DNA from: Nocardia niwae NBRC 108934 = DSM 45340
Lineage (GTDB): Bacteria > Actinomycetota > Actinomycetes > Mycobacteriales > Mycobacteriaceae
Length of the DNA: 64,000 nucleotides
Direction: 5' to 3'
NCBI RefSeq assembly: GCF_001613465.1
Contig: NZ_BDCK01000020.1
Span: 124,001 to 188,000, forward strand
The notes beneath the pieces were generated by a model. That model did not search any database, was not told where the DNA came from, and saw only the letters and a program-made list of their open reading frames with translations. The position numbers and the translations under genes are program-made. Numbering within the stretch: the stretch's first letter is position 1; each line of letters opens with the position of its first letter. This document shows, piece after piece, positions 24,743-32,622 of this stretch.

Positions 24743-25918
24743 TCAAACCCGGGGCGCAGGAAAGCGAGCGGTGTCGTTCTCCAGACCTTGTACCTGCCTC
24801 CGAATTTGGAGCTGGCCTTCAATCTCCTCGAAGTAATCTGCAACTAAATCCACTCGAGATATTCTTGAGTTGCTTCGGAACAAACTCTTAACCATTTCAT
24901 TGAAACCAGGGATTTCCTGACTTTCCAATAAACCCAGGAAGTCGGATATATCAATAGACACAACTCCAGGGCATTGACCGGAGAGCTGTCCAATCGCCGA
25001 TTTTATCGAGGATTTCATTGTGCTAATTACATCCAGCTCGACTTTACATGTCAAGCCGAGCGCAATCGGTCTAGTTACACCTATCGAACCGTCCGGCCGG
25101 GCGGCTCCAGTGCCGCTTAGCGAGAAGAAACCCGCAGCTATGTCTTTTCCGTGAGGGATGACGAGCTTGTCGCTAATAACCTGCTCACCAGGGACAACGG
25201 TGATGGTGTACTCTTGCGATTCCGACTTGACTTGCAGAGGATCGGTCCGGACCGGCCTCAAACAAGAGCGAATAGCAACCAGAATCTCATCGACCATCTG
25301 CCTTGTCGGCTCAATTTCAAATGTCGCCTCCACCACAATCCCACTTGCCTGCACACCTGGATGGTACAGTTTTTGAAGCTTGCTGTTCAGGACTCTGTAG
25401 AGATTCAGCCTTTCTTTGTCACGGGCGCTGAACGCTCCGGTCTTATACTTACATTCAACCTCCATCTCGCCATTAACCATCATGTCCGGTTGCCTCACCG
25501 TCGTTTCAGGAATGAATTCAACCGAATTTCCCCGAGACGCATAATCTCCAGCCACCTGAATTTCGTGCACCGCACTCCGCACCCGCTCCTCCGAACCATC
25601 ACGGAGGTCGGATATACGGGCATCAAGATGCGCGGTTGATGAATTTCTTAAAATCGCCACATAGTGGCAGAGCCGAAGAAGCCTCAGGAAGCTCTGATTA
25701 TTACCGAGAGATCCGGGGTTACTTAAACCATTTCTGTATTCGTTGGCCCACATTGCGATCGGGTTTGGCTGGGTATTCGACCCGAATGGACCCTTTTCTG
25801 TTATCCAAGTAGATCCTCCGAGTTCCTCGATGAATCGGTCAACCATCTCAAAGATATCTATGCTGCCGCTACTCACATCACTCCCTCGGTCTGGTGACAT
25901 CAAGCTGGAACCAGGCAT
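24743..25918 (-). CDS. PD-(D/E)XK nuclease-like protein (element cargo)
   Basis: A 391-residue protein from ATG 25918; ATG 25900 and GTG 25876 (with GAGGGAG just upstream) are alternative starts. A helix (VHEIQVAGDYASRG) leads into SVEFIPETTVRQPDMMVNGE and then MEVECKYKTG. This is the order of the PD-(D/E)XK nuclease core, with Pro-Asp at residues 144-145 and Glu-x-Lys at 155-157. The C-terminal half is alpha/beta and unassigned. Base composition is clearly lower in GC than the chromosome (one 60-base line at 25441 has 28 G+C against 43 in a core line at 39001), which points to recent transfer. A defence or restriction role is inferred. Confidence 0.58.
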   Translation of the reverse strand: MPGSSLMSPDRGSDVSSGSIDIFEMVDRFIEELGGSTWITEKGPFGSNTQPNPIAMWANEYRNGLSNPGSLGNNQSFLRLLRLCHYVAILRNSSTAHLDARISDLRDGSEERVRSAVHEIQVAGDYASRGNSVEFIPETTVRQPDMMVNGEMEVECKYKTGAFSARDKERLNLYRVLNSKLQKLYHPGVQASGIVVEATFEIEPTRQMVDEILVAIRSCLRPVRTDPLQVKSESQEYTITVVPGEQVISDKLVIPHGKDIAAGFFSLSGTGAARPDGSIGVTRPIALGLTCKVELDVISTMKSSIKSAIGQLSGQCPGVVSIDISDFLGLLESQEIPGFNEMVKSLFRSNSRISRVDLVADYFEEIEGQLQIRRQVQGLENDTARFPAPRV

Positions 25919-26160
25919 CCCCAACACAGAGCGTCGTCAACTGTTGGACCATCCCTTCGTTGTGGTCACCTCTTAAGCGGCAACCCACTGAGCCGCTCGG
26001 CCAGACCTCCACGCTGCACCTCCCCAACCGCAGCCGCCCAACCTATCACCACGATCAACCTATGCACTCGAGAACGCAACGGACGCAAGCCAATGCAACC
26101 ACCCCCATCCAGCCCCCTTATGGTCTCCGCCCCACCACTTCACACTCACTTGACCACACT

Positions 26161-26237
26161 GGCTCTCCCCTCACCCGACCCCGATTCTCTAGGAACAGCG
26201 AAGCCCTAGAGAATCGGGGTCGGGTGAGGGGAGAGCC
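26161..26237. repeat. Perfect 33-bp inverted repeat (cruciform-forming)
   Basis: Left arm 26161-26193 and right arm 26205-26237 are exact reverse complements, with an 11-base loop. The arms begin GGCTCTCCCCTCACCCGACC and end at CTAGG. Immediately to the right, CTGCGCC (26238-26244) and GGCGCAG (26248-26254) form a further 7-bp stem around a GAA loop. Confidence 0.92.
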
Positions 26238-26304
26238 CTGCGCCGAAGGCGCAGGTCACAGCAATCTCGATGGTGTCTGGCCCGCACTTCGACGGGACTA
26301 AACG

Positions 26305-26348
26305 ACTTCGGGCCATCTTCGGGCCAACTTCGGGCCAGCTGCGGGCCG
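26305..26348 (+). repeat. Four iterons at 11-bp pitch
   Basis: CTTCGGGCCA occurs at 26306-26315, 26317-26326 and 26328-26337, and a degenerate copy CTGCGGGCCG at 26339-26348. The 11-bp period puts all four on one face of the helix, as expected for cooperative binding of a Rep or regulator protein. Confidence 0.85.
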
Positions 26349-26433
26349 CGCGCGGTCTCCACTGACCGTGATTCTGATAATGAATTTCATCAAGCATCCC
26401 CCGGATGCCTTGATCCACGGAAGAATCGGACGC

Positions 26434-27270
26434 ATGGCTGAGCTGGCGCTGACGACCCAACGGCGGAATGAACTGGCCGCACTGCTCGCGGACGAGCAGC
26501 GGTTGAACACCGATTACCCGAAGGTCGCCGACTACCTGGACACTGCACCGATGCTGCCTGGGACAGGCGACGATCAGGCTGACGCCGCGTTCGACCTCCG
26601 TCTAGTCAACTTCATGACGGGTGGTGACACCGAGAGTCTTAATCCCTACTGGGAGATCGTCGGTCCCTCGGTTTCCGAGCGCGACGGCCGCCGTGTCGTG
26701 GACGGCGGGCGCATCAACGGCAGCGCACGACTTGGCTACGCCCAGACGATCCTTCAAGCCGCCTACGCCTACGCGATACCGGCACCGGAAACCATCGCAT
26801 GGATGGTGGACTTCTGCGGCAGTCGTTCCGTCGTGGAGCTGGGTGCCGGCCGCGGCTACTGGGCGGCGCAGCTGCACCATGCCGGGTTGAAGGTCGACGC
26901 CTATGACATCGAGCCGCCCGACCGGGCCAAGAACGTCTCGTTTCCCGGCGCGTCTGGCCAGCGCGATGTCTGGCACCCAGTCGCAGGACTGGAGGCTTTT
27001 GCCGATCGACTCCGCAGCGACGCCGACTGCACACTCTTCCTGTGCTGGCCGCCCGGATGGGGCAACACCATGGCCTCAAAAGCGCTCGCCGCCTACGAAG
27101 ATGCAGGCGGCGAGCGGGTGGTATTTATCGGCGAGCCCAAAGGGGGCAAAACCGGTGATGATGACTTCTTCGACGGGCTGACGTCACGCTGGCGACTGGA
27201 AACCCATGATCAGCAGTATGTTTCGTGGTGGAACCTGGCCGACGTGGCGCAAGGTTGGGTGCGCCGCTGA
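26434..27270 (+). CDS. Class I SAM-dependent methyltransferase-like protein (element cargo)
   Basis: A 278-residue protein from ATG 26434; a GTG at 26368 would add 22 residues of poor composition. Motif I is clear (VVELGAGRGYWAAQL, residues 133-147), followed by an acidic strand end VDAYDIEPP (D158) and a motif IV-like CWPPGWGNTMA (204-214) resembling the D/N-PP-Y loop of nucleic-acid amino-methyltransferases. The target is unknown. Its place on a mobile element next to a nuclease-like gene allows a modification role, but the 515-bp gap and opposite strands argue against a simple operon. It converges on the GntR gene. Confidence 0.68.
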   Translation: MAELALTTQRRNELAALLADEQRLNTDYPKVADYLDTAPMLPGTGDDQADAAFDLRLVNFMTGGDTESLNPYWEIVGPSVSERDGRRVVDGGRINGSARLGYAQTILQAAYAYAIPAPETIAWMVDFCGSRSVVELGAGRGYWAAQLHHAGLKVDAYDIEPPDRAKNVSFPGASGQRDVWHPVAGLEAFADRLRSDADCTLFLCWPPGWGNTMASKALAAYEDAGGERVVFIGEPKGGKTGDDDFFDGLTSRWRLETHDQQYVSWWNLADVAQGWVRR

Positions 27271-27273
27271 CGC

Positions 27274-27966
27274 CTATGCCTCCCGCGGCGGCTTGACTGG
27301 TTCGGTCAGCTGCATTCTGAAAACGAACGCATCGTAGCGATCCCGTGGATAGGAAATCTCCGAGAGCATGAGCAGCTGATCGTCTGGCCCGAGATACCGC
27401 TGCCGAACCGTCTTCACGAGATCGCCCCGGGCCGTACCGAGCCATTCCGCATGCGACTGGGCGGGAATCCGATCTGCCACCGATTCCTCGAGAACAATGG
27501 CGTTCGAGATGTCGGGGACTCCGATCGGCTGGTAGGTATCCGAGATCGAGATCGGCCGACCGCCTTCGGTGGCCCGAGTGACCGTGTGGAGCACCTCGGT
27601 GCCTAACGGTGTTGCGAACTCATCCGCGAGTTCCTGTGGCGCTGGAACGCGTTGACTCTTGCGATCGATCCGGACGTCCTCGGCGGACTCGTGCTCGAAA
27701 GTGTCCTCCGGATCCTCCATCTGACGCTCTGGTGCAACGCGAACGAGGTTGGGGTGGTCGGTCACGAACGTCCCGCGCCGCGCGACCGTTCGTACTAGAC
27801 CTTGTCGTTCAAGCAGCTGAATTGCCTGAATAACCACGATCTTTGAGACGCCGTGCCGGTCCATCAGCTCCGTGAGGCTCCGCAACTGGGTGCCTGGCGG
27901 AAGCGAACCGCTCCGGATCTGTCGGGCGTACTCCGCAGCGATCGAGACGTAGGCGGGCTCAGTCAT
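27274..27966 (-). CDS. GntR-family regulator with UTRA domain (KorSA-like)
   Basis: A 230-residue protein starting at ATG 27966, with AAGGA nine bases upstream. Residues 3-72 are a GntR winged helix (AYVSIAAEYARQIRSGSLPP, then MDRHGVSKIVVIQAIQLLER). Residues 95-230 are a UTRA effector domain (VLHTVTRATEGGRPISISDT, then LLMLSEISYPRDRYDAFVF). Regulators of this type (KorSA of pSAM2) repress replication and transfer genes of actinomycete integrative elements. Palindromic repeats just upstream (28017-28085) are the likely operator, for both self-control and the divergent operon at 28242. Confidence 0.82.
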   Translation of the reverse strand: MTEPAYVSIAAEYARQIRSGSLPPGTQLRSLTELMDRHGVSKIVVIQAIQLLERQGLVRTVARRGTFVTDHPNLVRVAPERQMEDPEDTFEHESAEDVRIDRKSQRVPAPQELADEFATPLGTEVLHTVTRATEGGRPISISDTYQPIGVPDISNAIVLEESVADRIPAQSHAEWLGTARGDLVKTVRQRYLGPDDQLLMLSEISYPRDRYDAFVFRMQLTEPVKPPREA

Positions 27967-28016
27967 CCTCAAGGTCCTTCCAGGCTCCGACGTCGTAAAT
28001 GAAAACCGTTTTGAGC

Positions 28017-28085
28017 ATGCACAACTGTACATGCACAGCACTCGAACTAGCCAGAGTCTTGTACATACACAGTTGTATATGTACA
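28017..28085. promoter_or_regulatory. Operator repeats between the GntR gene and the replication operon
   Basis: TGTACATA (28060-28067) and TATGTACA (28078-28085) form an inverted repeat with a 10-base centre. Further up, CATGCACA is repeated at 28017-28024 and 28030-28037, and CTGTACATGCACAG is a variant of the same half-site. The spacing and location suit a dimeric GntR repressor acting on both divergent promoters. Confidence 0.62.
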
Positions 28086-28146
28086 GTCGTGTTGGTCGGG
28101 TTGGTTACCGACTACTGCGACGACAAACGGGTCCTCGCACACAAAA

Positions 28147-28176
28147 GCTCCCCGGCAGCTGGAACTGCCGAGGAGC
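28147..28176 (+). terminator. Attenuator-like hairpin in the leader of the replication operon
   Basis: GCTCC-C-CGGCAG (28147-28158) pairs with CTGCCG-A-GGAGC (28165-28176) with one mismatch and a six-base loop. It lies in the untranslated leader, 65 bp before the first gene, without a T-run. Confidence 0.45.
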
Positions 28177-28241
28177 CTCAGTCGACCGAAGTGGGCTGCA
28201 ACCCCTCCGGTCTTTCACTTCAGGATGGAGGTCCTTGAAGC

Positions 28242-29003
28242 ATGTCCAGTGTAGAGCGGCGGCGGCCGAACGATCGGTTGTGGCAGGCGATGACAGCGGC
28301 CGGGGTGAACTCGGAGCAGCTGGCGAAGAAGGTCGGGGTCAACCCGAAGACGGTGGAGCGGTGGCTCATGGACGGGCGTCCACCGTTTCCGGTGCACCGC
28401 CACGCGGTGGTCGAGGTGGTCGGTTCGAGCGTGGAAGAGCTGTGGCCCGGTCAATCGCGGCGGCGTTCGCCGGATGCGAACGAGGCGTTGCGCGAGGCGA
28501 TCTACCGGGCGCGCCTGACGCCGGAACAGGTGGCCGAGAAGTTGGAGGTCGACGCCAAGACGGTGGAGCGGTGGATCGCCAAGGGCCGCCTGCCGTATTC
28601 GCGGCATCGGGCGGCGGTGTCGGAACTGGTCGACGTTCCAGAAACGCAGTTGTGGCCGGAGGCCCATCGGGAACTGGAAAAGCGGATGGCCGCGACCGAC
28701 CCGGCTGGCGTGTGGCATCGGTGGGCCGAACAGCAGATCCAGGCCCAGGCCGCCGAGATGCGCCAGCAGTTGGGGCTCACCCGCCCCCGCAGCGCCCGTG
28801 ATGACGAACGCGCGCGGACCCTGGCCGACTATGCCGCGGCGTCGGCGCCGATCAAGGAAGCCGACATCCACCCGCACCGGCACGCCGAGCAGGCGCAGCA
28901 GTCCCGGCCGGTCGAGGTGCCGCGCTACCGCCCGCAGTACCGAACGATGGAGGAGTACGACCGGCTCCGCGAGTCCTGGCCTCGGGTGGAGCGCAGCCGA
29001 TGA
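28242..29003 (+). CDS. Double helix-turn-helix protein of the element
   Basis: A 253-residue protein starting at ATG 28242 with a GGAGG upstream. It contains two tandem copies of one HTH unit: residues 23-66 (QLAKKVGVNPKTVERWLMDG up to EELWP) and residues 89-133 (QVAEKLEVDAKTVERWIAKG up to TQLWP). The C-terminal 110 residues are polar and probably helical, with GVWHRWAEQQIQAQAAEMRQ. Two covalently joined DNA-binding units suggest recognition of direct repeats, for example the iterons. The next gene overlaps it by ATGA. I do not know a named family. Confidence 0.75.
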   Translation: MSSVERRRPNDRLWQAMTAAGVNSEQLAKKVGVNPKTVERWLMDGRPPFPVHRHAVVEVVGSSVEELWPGQSRRRSPDANEALREAIYRARLTPEQVAEKLEVDAKTVERWIAKGRLPYSRHRAAVSELVDVPETQLWPEAHRELEKRMAATDPAGVWHRWAEQQIQAQAAEMRQQLGLTRPRSARDDERARTLADYAAASAPIKEADIHPHRHAEQAQQSRPVEVPRYRPQYRTMEEYDRLRESWPRVERSR

Positions 29004-30034
29004 CCGACCACAACAGGAGGAATCACGCGGCCGGGCACCCGGCCGACCGTGACCGGCGCATCCGGGAGCTACGCGATCTCGGAGCGACCTATCAGCAGAT
29101 CGCGCGGCAGCTGCGCATCCCGGCCCGCAAGGTGGAGGGTGTGCTCGGCGAAGCCGCCGCATTGCGCAAGTTCGGCCACAGCAGTAGGGAAATCGCCGCC
29201 GAGATCGGACTGCCACGCACGACAGTTCAACGGCTGCTGGCCGACCCATCCGGGGCGTCGTCGCGGTCGACGGCCCGGCACACCACTGCGATCACGGGCC
29301 TGGTGGACATGTACGGGATGCAGGTCGACGTCCTGGCCTGGTTCCTCGACATGGACGAAAGCCACACCTACGGCCTGGTCCGGCAGCTGCGCAAAGACCG
29401 TCTTGTGCAACCGACGCTGGTCGAGGTCCAGGCCGGATCGAAATGGGTTGTGCCGACTGGGGAAACCGCGGCGTCCTATCTGGGTTGGCGGCCGTACACG
29501 GTGTGGACGGTTCCGGTCCACCACTGCGAGCACTATCGCGCGGTCGCTCAGGCCCGGATCATGCTCAACGGCTCGGATCTGACCAACTGGGTGTCCGAAC
29601 GCCGATTGCGGCATGAGGCCGAGATGGAGCGGCGCCAGTCACGCTCCCGTACTGCCACGATCGGGCACATCCACGACGGCCGGTTCCTCGGCGTGGTGGA
29701 CGGCACCTATGGGTGGTGGGCGGTCGAGGTCGAGTTGACCGCCAAAAGCGGCGCCAACATGGACAAGGCTCTGCGTGGGGCGATCTGGGCCGCTCGTGAC
29801 GCGCAACCCGAACCCATGACCGGGGTTCTGTACCTGTTCCGCGGCCGGGAGGTGGAGAACACCATCATGGCCGCCGCCAAACGGCTCCCGGCCGCGTTCG
29901 ACGACCTGGACATGCCCCTGGTGATACGCGACTTCGACCGCGAGTGGAACCGCTTCCTCACCCACCGGCAAGCCCTCCGCGCCGCCAAGACGACCGCGCG
30001 CGCCGGTCTTCACGCCTCCAAGGAACTGTCATGA
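29000..30034 (+). CDS. Replication-relaxation family protein 1
   Basis: A 344-residue protein starting at ATG 29000, overlapping the previous stop. The first 90 residues hold two HTH units (YQQIARQLRIPARKVEGVLG and SREIAAEIGLPRTTVQRLLA). A winged-helix replication-relaxation domain follows (MQVDVLAWFLDMDESHTYGL, then KWVVPTGETAASYLGWRPYT) with a C-terminal nuclease-like alpha/beta region (VDGTYGWWAVEVELTAKSG). Proteins of this family occur on plasmids and integrative elements of Streptomyces and Nocardia and are linked to DNA relaxation and replication initiation. The E-V-E-L-T-x-K stretch resembles an ExK active-site strand. Confidence 0.72.
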   Translation: MTDHNRRNHAAGHPADRDRRIRELRDLGATYQQIARQLRIPARKVEGVLGEAAALRKFGHSSREIAAEIGLPRTTVQRLLADPSGASSRSTARHTTAITGLVDMYGMQVDVLAWFLDMDESHTYGLVRQLRKDRLVQPTLVEVQAGSKWVVPTGETAASYLGWRPYTVWTVPVHHCEHYRAVAQARIMLNGSDLTNWVSERRLRHEAEMERRQSRSRTATIGHIHDGRFLGVVDGTYGWWAVEVELTAKSGANMDKALRGAIWAARDAQPEPMTGVLYLFRGREVENTIMAAAKRLPAAFDDLDMPLVIRDFDREWNRFLTHRQALRAAKTTARAGLHASKELS

Positions 30035-30792
30035 ACCCCGTTACGAAACCCTCGCCGACCACGGCCCAAAACACCGGGGCTGTAACGAAACTCGCTGTCC
30101 AGAAAACTGGACACCCCTTCGCCCTGCGCACCCGGCGCGCGGCCCGCGCGATGGCCGCGATCGTGCAGCACCGCGCCATGCAAACAGACACCCTCGCCGC
30201 GTTCCTGCGCACCGGCCGCAACCACGTTTACGAACTCGCCGCCGCCCTCGCCGACGAAGGCATGGTGCGGCCGTTGATGAAGGTCGGGGCGGGCCCGAGC
30301 TGGATCGTGCCGACCCCGGCCGGGCTCGGCTGGTACTACGGCCGGCGCGTGCACGACTGGCAGCCCTCCCCGTTGTGGTCTGTCCATGCCCGCACCGTCA
30401 TTCAGACGCGGATCGCGCTCGGTGCCCGTGACTATGACGATTGGTACTCCGAACGGGACATGCACTATGACAGCGGATACCGGGGCCGCTACCCGTACGA
30501 CGCCCAGTGGAACCACCCGGACGCCCGGGTCGCGGTGAAGGTCGACACCGCCGCCTACATCCTCACGCCGAGCAAACTCGGCGAAACCGTGGCCCGCGTC
30601 ATCGGTCACGCCCGCACCGACTGGTGCGAAGGACTGCTGTGGGTCTGTAACGGTGCGACACCCGCCGCAACAGTCCGCACCACCCTCGACCAGCGTGCGC
30701 ACCACGACGACGCACCGGCCGTCGCGGTCGTCGAGTTCGCCGACCTCACCAACCCGGACGTCCCGGTCCTCACCCCGTGGGGTGTCGCATGA
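30031..30792 (+). CDS. Replication-relaxation family protein 2
   Basis: A 253-residue protein starting at ATG 30031, with AAGGAA upstream and an ATGA overlap with the previous gene. It follows the second half of that protein: a winged helix (HRAMQTDTLAAFLRTGRNHV), a strand pair (AGPSWIVPTPAGLGWYYGRR), and a beta-strand region with RVAVKVDTAAYILTPSK. It is clearly a diverged, shorter paralogue lacking the N-terminal HTH units. In the ExK position it reads VAVKVD, so the acidic residue seen in the first copy is absent, which suggests a non-catalytic partner. Confidence 0.66.
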   Translation: MNPVTKPSPTTAQNTGAVTKLAVQKTGHPFALRTRRAARAMAAIVQHRAMQTDTLAAFLRTGRNHVYELAAALADEGMVRPLMKVGAGPSWIVPTPAGLGWYYGRRVHDWQPSPLWSVHARTVIQTRIALGARDYDDWYSERDMHYDSGYRGRYPYDAQWNHPDARVAVKVDTAAYILTPSKLGETVARVIGHARTDWCEGLLWVCNGATPAATVRTTLDQRAHHDDAPAVAVVEFADLTNPDVPVLTPWGVA

Positions 30793-31220
30793 ACGCACCA
30801 CTACGCACCGGGGCTGTTACAGCGGGTGACACCGTGCGCACGGGGTGTAACACCGTGCACCACCCACTGTCACATCGTGTGACAGCAGCCGAGTCCGCTC
30901 ATCCAGCCACGGAAAACAGCAGTTCACAGACCTATCCGCGCGAACACAGCCAGGACAGCGGCAAGCCCGCACCCGTCGGACTCGCCGCCGATCCGATCAA
31001 TCATGACGCGTCATGCAACAGCGGGTGTGCCGCATGTGACAGCTCATGCACCACGCAACGCACCGGACGTGCCACCAGTGCGCACCATGCAACACCTGCC
31101 GGTGCGCCGTGCAACAGCCTGCGCACCGGATGTGACAGGAGCGCACCGGACGCACCGCCCATCCTCGCTCAGCGCACCAGCACCCGAACCACTGCACCAC
31201 ACCGAAACGGAGACACCGCC
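30793..31220 (+). repeat. Repeat-rich region with many TGTnACA/TGCAACA motifs
   Basis: This 428-bp stretch between the replication gene and the excisionase contains GCTGTTACAGC (30813-30823), the inverted repeat CTGTCACA-TCG-TGTGACAG (30867-30885), and many further TGTAACA, TGTGACA, GTGCAAC and GCGCACCGG units up to 31140. It is also open in frame with the excisionase from ATG 30789 (overlapping the previous stop), which would add 144 Cys/Thr/Ala-rich residues. Binding sites for a replication or control protein seem more likely than protein, but both readings are possible. Confidence 0.5.
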
Positions 31221-31421
31221 ATGACCACCGACCGCTACCTCCAGGCCAAAGACTGCGAAGAACTCACCGGCATCCCGGCCGCAACCTGGCGCTACTGGGC
31301 GCACATCGGCTCCGGCCCGGCCAGCTTCAAACTCGGGCGCCGCCGCGTCTGGCGACGCAGTGTCATCGATGCCTGGATCGCCGAGCAGGAAGCCGCCACC
31401 CGCACCGGAGGCGCGGCGTAA
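31221..31421 (+). CDS. xis: Excisionase / MerR-like HTH protein
   Basis: A 66-residue protein starting at ATG 31221, nine bases after GGAG. The sequence DRYLQAKDCEELTGIPAATW with the wing SFKLGRRRVWRRSVIDAWIA is the standard excisionase-type winged helix: helix-turn-helix, short wing, final helix. It ends two bases before the integrase start, the usual xis-int arrangement. It should bend DNA at the attachment sites and direct the integrase towards excision. An in-frame extension back to 30789 exists but is not needed for this fold. Confidence 0.82.
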   Translation: MTTDRYLQAKDCEELTGIPAATWRYWAHIGSGPASFKLGRRRVWRRSVIDAWIAEQEAATRTGGAA

Positions 31422-31423
31422 CC

Positions 31424-32608
31424 ATGGCAGCACGACGGAACCGCCGGGCCGGAGTCGAAGACCTCTGGACCAAAGAAGTCCGAGACGACGACGGCACGGT
31501 CCGGCGCGTTCCGTCCAAACTCCACGGCAAAGGCAAACGCTGGCGCGCCCGCTACGTCGACGACGCCGGAGACGAGCACACCAAGCGATTCGCACGCAAA
31601 GTCGATGCACAGAAGTGGCTCGATGAGCAGGTTTCGGCGCTCGTCCAGGGGACACACGTAGCCCCGCGCGACGCAAAACGCACCGTCCGGCAGTGGTCCG
31701 AGGAATGGCTGGCGGGCTACGCCGTCCATCGGGACGGCACCGTCCGCCAAGCCAGGGTGCACATCGCTCAGATCAATGCGGAGTTCGGGGACTACCAACT
31801 CGCCGCGGTGCGGCCGTCAGCGGTGAAGGCTTGGACGGCGAAACTGAAAGAACGCGGGCACGAACCGAGCTACATCTACGCGCTGCACGGTCGGCTGTCG
31901 CAGCTGCTGGGCGATGCCGTGCTGGATGGCATCCTCGGCCGCAATCCGTGCTCGCGACGCACCTCGCCGCCAGCAGGCAAGCAGAAAGTCTATTGCGCCA
32001 CAACCGAACAGGTGTGGGCGATTCACGACGCGATGCCGGAGCACATGCGTCCCGCCATCCTGCTCGGCGCCTTCGTCGGTCTTCGGGTGTCCGAGGTCGC
32101 CGGGCTGCGCGTGACCGACGTCGACTTCATCCGGGGCATCGTGCACCCGAAACAGCAATGGCCCGCCCGGCCGCTGAAGAGCGATGGATCGGAGGCACCG
32201 ATCCCGATTCCGAACGACCTGGCGCTCCTGCTGTCGGCCGCGGTGAAGCTGCGGCCCGGCGAGCGCGTGGTCTGTGACGACTTCGGCAAGCCGGTTCCGC
32301 CGTGGCAGCTTGAACGCGCCGTACGTACGATCCGTCCGAAGATAGCGGGGCTGCCGGAAGAATTCACCTTCCAGGACCTGCGTCACTATCTCGCGTCGCT
32401 GCTCATCGCGAACGGCGCGAACATCAAAGTCGTCCAGGCACGCATGAGGCACGCGAACGCCAAGACCACCCTCGACACCTACGGCCATCTGTGGCCGGAT
32501 ACGGACGAGTCCACCCGCCAGGTGATCGCTGCTGTGATCACTGAGCGGATGGACTCGAATCCGTCTACTGCGTACCCACTGCGTACCGAAGGCCCGAATC
32601 AGCCCTAA
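31424..32608 (+). CDS. int: Tyrosine-type site-specific integrase
   Basis: A 394-residue protein. It has an N-terminal arm-binding region (about 1-75, KRWRARYVDDAGDEHTKRFA), a SAM-like core-binding domain (85-180), and a catalytic domain (195-385). The catalytic set is Arg221 (GLRVSEVAGL), Arg320-His321 (FQDLRHYLASLLIANG; Gln replaces the usual His two residues before Leu-Arg), His343 (RMRHANAKTTL) and the nucleophile Tyr353 (LDTYGHLWP). The stop codon lies 14 bp before the duplicated core at the 3' end of glnA, and the arm-type repeats at 32568-32587 are inside its last codons. It should integrate the element into glnA. Confidence 0.92.
   Translation: MAARRNRRAGVEDLWTKEVRDDDGTVRRVPSKLHGKGKRWRARYVDDAGDEHTKRFARKVDAQKWLDEQVSALVQGTHVAPRDAKRTVRQWSEEWLAGYAVHRDGTVRQARVHIAQINAEFGDYQLAAVRPSAVKAWTAKLKERGHEPSYIYALHGRLSQLLGDAVLDGILGRNPCSRRTSPPAGKQKVYCATTEQVWAIHDAMPEHMRPAILLGAFVGLRVSEVAGLRVTDVDFIRGIVHPKQQWPARPLKSDGSEAPIPIPNDLALLLSAAVKLRPGERVVCDDFGKPVPPWQLERAVRTIRPKIAGLPEEFTFQDLRHYLASLLIANGANIKVVQARMRHANAKTTLDTYGHLWPDTDESTRQVIAAVITERMDSNPSTAYPLRTEGPNQP
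32568..32587 (+). repeat. Arm-type integrase site pair, right end
   Basis: CTGCGTACC at 32568-32576 and 32579-32587, 11-bp pitch, matching the pair at 24135-24154. It overlaps the last codons of the integrase gene. Confidence 0.65.
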
Positions 32609-32622
32609 ACACGCAGGTCAGG

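Larger units (their letters stand above)
25919..26433. other. Origin-like non-coding region of the element
   Basis: 515 bp without a believable gene. The left part is plain, moderately AT-rich sequence. The right part holds a 33-bp perfect inverted repeat (26161-26237), a second hairpin (26238-26254) and four 11-bp-pitched iterons (26305-26348), each listed separately. Such a cluster is more complex than a terminator. It may be the replication origin or a combined origin and regulatory site. Confidence 0.5.
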
